Below, one piece after another: positions 60,083 through 64,000 of a stretch of DNA of 64,000 nucleotides. A model generated the notes under the pieces. The model was not told the DNA's origin. It was given only the letters and a program-made list of their open reading frames with translations, and did no database searches. The position numbers and the translations under genes were made by a program. Numbering within the stretch: the stretch's first letter is position 1; each line of letters starts with the position of its first letter. The stretch comes from Rhinopomastus cyanomelas (Eukaryota > Chordata > Aves > Bucerotiformes > Rhinopomastidae), in the NCBI GenBank assembly GCA_013400115.1, contig VXBP01005595.1, forward strand, positions 1-64,000. The letters are read 5' to 3'.

Positions 60083-63000
60083 TAAAAACTTATATATACA
60101 GAAATTTGTGAAATAATTGTCTCTCTTTCCTGATTATAATAATATAATGTACACTGGAATTTGTGAGATTATGAATACCAATATGTACTGTAAAATGAAC
60201 TTTTGACACACACATATGGCAAGGAAGGACTCTCGCTAATCTTTTTGCAACAGCTTAAATGATCGTTATTCTTGCTCTTGTTGACAACTTTTTCCTGCTT
60301 AACTGCTGCAAACATTTTAGTACTTTATGATGGCTTTTCTCCAGGTTTACAGAATACTATTTTCTTGTTGCAAGAGGAAAAAACTAATTGAACCTTTATA
60401 TATAGAACTTGACATTTATAGTGCCAGTGGGATTGATTAACATGTGAGAAAACTGAAGCCTTAAAACATACAGAATATGAGACCGTCACATAACGTGCCA
60501 ATACATTATTTGCTTCATGTTATTAAATGTTACAGTGCTGGTCTGTATCAATATTCTTGATTCCTGATTTTTTTCTTGTGTGAACATAAGTAAAATCTTA
60601 ATGCACAGGCATTTCCAAATGTCCATCCATGTTGATTGTGTTGCTGCATTATTGTTTCACCTGTTCCAGTCCCACTGTGAAATTTTACCCGAAACTCAAG
60701 CAAATACTGTAAAGGTGTTATGAAAATGAAGACATTTTTGAGGTTTGGAGTTTTGGTCTGAGTAAGTATGTAACAGATTTGGGAAATTTTGCACTGGTTT
60801 TCCTGAGAAAAATCATTTCAATCTGAAATTAGCAAGATTATTTATATGGAAAGAGAAGAAAATTGATTTGGGATTTTGTGTAATATTTTTCTTCAAAGTT
60901 TTGAAAACTTTGAAGTTATTTCCAAAAACGTGAAAGAATAGGGGTGTAGAGTGTAGAACAGAAATGCTTTTTGAATTGTAAAATTGACATAAGAATTAAT
61001 TTTTTAAATGTGAGAACCTCTGCTTACATTACCTTAAAAATTCTAATTTCCTTTCATTAGAAAAAATATGTCAGTCCATCTCACAACTTTTAGGCCAAAG
61101 CTGTGTCTAAAATTGACTTTCAATTTGAAGGTAAAACCTGACATAGACTCCAGATATTATTCTCAGGAAGGAACATGCCTTATGTAGTGAAGAGAACACT
61201 AGCTTCAATGAAGCATAAGGCTTCCCCATCTGTTTTCATACTATATACGCATTTCCCTTCTCCCATCACATCTCTTTCTACCCCCAAATTCTGACAATGT
61301 TCGTCTGAAAAACAAACTCTAGCAGTAACCGATTTTGTTTGTTTTTTGGAAATGAAAAGCAATCAGGTAAGAGAAATTTAAGAAAAGAGTTAACTTAAAT
61401 TTCACATTGTCATGTTAGTAAGGCAAAAGTTTTGGCTTTAAAAAGAAAAGTAAATATCTGGAAGTGAGATGACAGGTGAAGTCACTGCAGTATTATGGAA
61501 CAGAAGGACACTGGAGGCAGGGCAAGAAAGACACTTTTTCCAGGATGACCTCTAAGTGGATGTAGCATAGGAGATGTCTTTGGCTCTTACTGGACGCTGT
61601 TCTTGCCTTTCCCGATAGCCAGGAGAAGGTACACACCAGCAGTGTTGGGTGCCTGGTGGGTAGCATATGCTGGAAGAATCCATGTAGAAAAGATGTGCTA
61701 AAATACCTCACTTTTGCCAATACCCTGTTCATCCTTGCTTAAGAAAGCTGTGAAAATGATGGGTGAGCTGCCTGAGTACAACTGGTTGTGCTAGATTTGA
61801 CAAAAACTTTAAACACTAATGCTTTGATCTTGTGTGTGACTTTCCTTCAAATGACTTTGCAAACATCTCACAAAGATTAGTAAATATTATTAGCTTTTAT
61901 ATTCAAAGAAAACACACATCAAATTTAAGGTTGGACAGGTTCTTTTGAGGGGGAGAGGAAAACGTGAGGAAGCTGCTTTTCTCATTTGCTAGAAAACTGT
62001 TGCTCCCCGGCTGTAGGTTACTGTTATCATAGGAAGCAAAGGGTCACTTCCCCTTTTTCCAAGAGTATGAGTAACATTCTACCTCTCTTGGAGAAAAGAC
62101 ACTACTCTATATAATTAAATGAAACATAAGTCACTAAAAAAATTGTTATGAAGACGTAAACTGTGAAATAAATATGACCTGAATTATTTTTATGGTTAAT
62201 ATTGGTGGTAAGTAACTTACAACTGTAAGTTGAAAGATGCATTATTAATTAAATGCATATATAATGTTTGACATTTTCATATGTAGTATGAAACCACTAA
62301 AGTTTAATAAGCAATTACAAGATGAAATTCAGATTTTGACTTCAAACTGTTTATTTTTTACAAATTGGTAATGTTAACAATGTCTAATGGGTTTTAATTT
62401 AATTTAATTTAATTTGCACAGTTATTGGAGAACTGTTTTGCCATACTTCATTTCACAGCATGGAGAAAACCTGATTACAATAGTGTCATAAATAACTCAT
62501 TTATATTCAGTGTTTCAATTTTGCCTTTCTGCCAAAATCAGCTTTAACTGTAAAATAAAGCCAGACTTCTACATGACACTTCCCTCTAGGTTGCCACTGT
62601 TGTACAGTCTAAACTCTGTTTTTCATCTAACACCATTAAAGCCTTGAGAAAACTTTCTTCCCTTGTCCAGCACATAAGATCTTAAGATTTTCTAGGAAAT
62701 TCAAAAATTAATCACCTTACAATTAAAAATATTTTTTCAGATAATGTGATGGTCTAGGAGCAGCTATTACACAGAACTGAAAAAGAATTTAACAACTTTT
62801 CTGATTTTTGCAGAAAATCTTTTTTTTTGGTATTAAAAAAGTTATGATCCTTCTGAGTTTCTATGAAGTATGTCTTCTTGTTCTGTTTTTGTGTCATCTT
62901 CAAAGAGCTGTCATCTCTACTACATGTCATTGTCAGTTTTGTATAAACACATCCATTTTGATAACTTCAACATCTCATAATCCTTTTGAGACAGAGGCAG

Positions 63001-63645
63001 CAAAAATGGCATGAAAACTATTGCATGATATTAATTACATATAACTGACAGACATTTAACCTTTTTATTCCAGGCCATTACTCAAGTAAGTGTCTGCCAG
63101 TTTAAGGAAATATTGCCCTTTCAACATATTTTGGTTTAGTTATTCAATATGATATTTTAACATTACCAGTATAATGTTTCATTTATTTTGTTTAGTACAA
63201 ATACATCCTAAAATGAGGCAGCTTGGGTAAATGGGTCAAATTGTTATCAATCAAATGTGTATTGGATTTCCTGAATTTACAATGACATAGTGGTAAAATT
63301 TCTGGAGTTAAAGAGGAAATAAGAAGCTTGGTAATTGCTCAAAAATAGCAAATGAGGAATTCTAGAATGTAGTGGTGGGTCAAAACTAAAATTACATGCT
63401 TGTCAATTGCTCATAAATCAATATTTCTAATAGAATAAAATGAGTTTATGCTACATTCTAGTTTGAGGTATGGATCCAGCATCTGGGTTTCTTTTTACTG
63501 AGGCCATGTGCTTAAAGCACGTATGCAATTCATTAGACACTAAAAGAGATAAAAGAGATTTTACACTTAATATAAGTTTCCTGGTTATTGTTGTTTTAAA
63601 ACAGAATTTACTTTCACTTAATTTACTTTAAATATTACATCGCTT
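60083..63645. other. AT-rich intergenic DNA, no gene seen
   Basis: Very AT-rich. A short (AATTT)n run lies at 62394-62415. Open frames of up to about 80 codons are random-looking. No RNA gene or repeat family recognised. Confidence 0.55.
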
Positions 63646-63986
63646 TTGACAGGCTGGAGAGCTGGGCAGAGAAAAATTTAATGAGGTATAACAAGGGTAG
63701 ATGTAGAGTCTTGCATCTGGGCAAGAACAACCCCAGGTACCAGTATAGACTGGGGACTGACCTGTTGGAGAGTAGTGTAGGNAACTTCTTCCCAGTGAGG
63801 GTGACGGAGCACTAGAGCAGGTTGCCCAGGGTGGTTGTGGAGTCTCCTTCAGTGGAGATGTTCAAGGCCCACCTGGATGTGTTCCTGTGTGACTTGGTTT
63901 AGGTGATCCTGCTGTGTCAGGGGGATTGGACTGGATGATCTTTTGAGATCCCTTCCAATCCCTAATGATTCTGTGATTCTGTAATA
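63646..63986 (+). mobile_element. CR1 copy with collapsed interior (N at 63782)
   Basis: It starts at the LERLESWAEKNLMRYNKGR-type block. At N 63782 it jumps from the SSVG motif to NFFPVRVTEH, skipping about 485 nt present in the 53.5-55.0 kb copy. It then continues through the 3' UTR to a complete tail. Confidence 0.94.
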
Positions 63987-64000
63987 GATCCCAACCACTG

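Noticed and set aside
1..64000. CRISPR arrays, operons, phage or plasmid modules, rRNA or tRNA genes
   Set aside because: None seen. The spliced gene, CR1 LINEs and ERV LTRs identify vertebrate nuclear DNA, and the only tRNA-related sequence is the primer-binding site.

Overview
This window is vertebrate nuclear DNA, almost certainly from a bird. The diagnostic signal is the CR1 LINE: about two dozen 5'-truncated copies on both strands, many ending in the CR1-type tail (ATTCTRTGA repeats). By my hand-drawn boundaries they cover roughly 17 kb, about a quarter of the window. Several LTR types of avian endogenous retrovirus (ERV) accompany them. Such a CR1 load is high for a bird and recalls woodpeckers and their relatives; that placement is inference.

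I can support one protein-coding gene. TMEM18 lies on the + strand at 40733-43012 as five exons with canonical GT/AG splice sites, giving a 135-residue nuclear-envelope multipass protein. Its start sits in a CpG-rich block (about 40568-41080) holding two identical palindromic TCTCGCGAGA elements 29 bp apart, just downstream of a CR1 fragment. An AATAAA at 43495 probably ends the transcript.

Layout. 1-4.3 kb: CR1 fragments, a broken minus-strand ERV protease/RT-start remnant and a long TTCTC pyrimidine tract. 4.3-12.7 kb: AT-rich DNA with one antisense LTR and two CR1 fragments. 12.7-23.6 kb: a mobile-element cluster. It includes two oppositely oriented copies of one LTR family; the second copy is split by a CR1 insertion and followed by a primer-binding site that fits tRNA-Phe. 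23.6-31.4 kb: AT-rich DNA with no gene that I recognise. 31.4-40.6 kb: scattered CR1 and LTR fragments. 40.7-43.5 kb: TMEM18. 44.3-60 kb: dense CR1 blocks, including nested and composite copies and two long assembly gaps. 60-63.6 kb: AT-rich, no gene seen. The last 340 bp are another CR1.

All five single-N positions and both long N runs fall at or inside CR1 copies, so the assembly probably omits CR1 sequence there. I found no prokaryotic-type system, CRISPR array, rRNA or tRNA gene. The most interesting items are the tRNA-Phe-type ERV LTR pair, the twin CGCG promoter elements of TMEM18, a recurrent composite CR1 3' end, and an unclassified LTR-like element at 17.6-18.35 kb.
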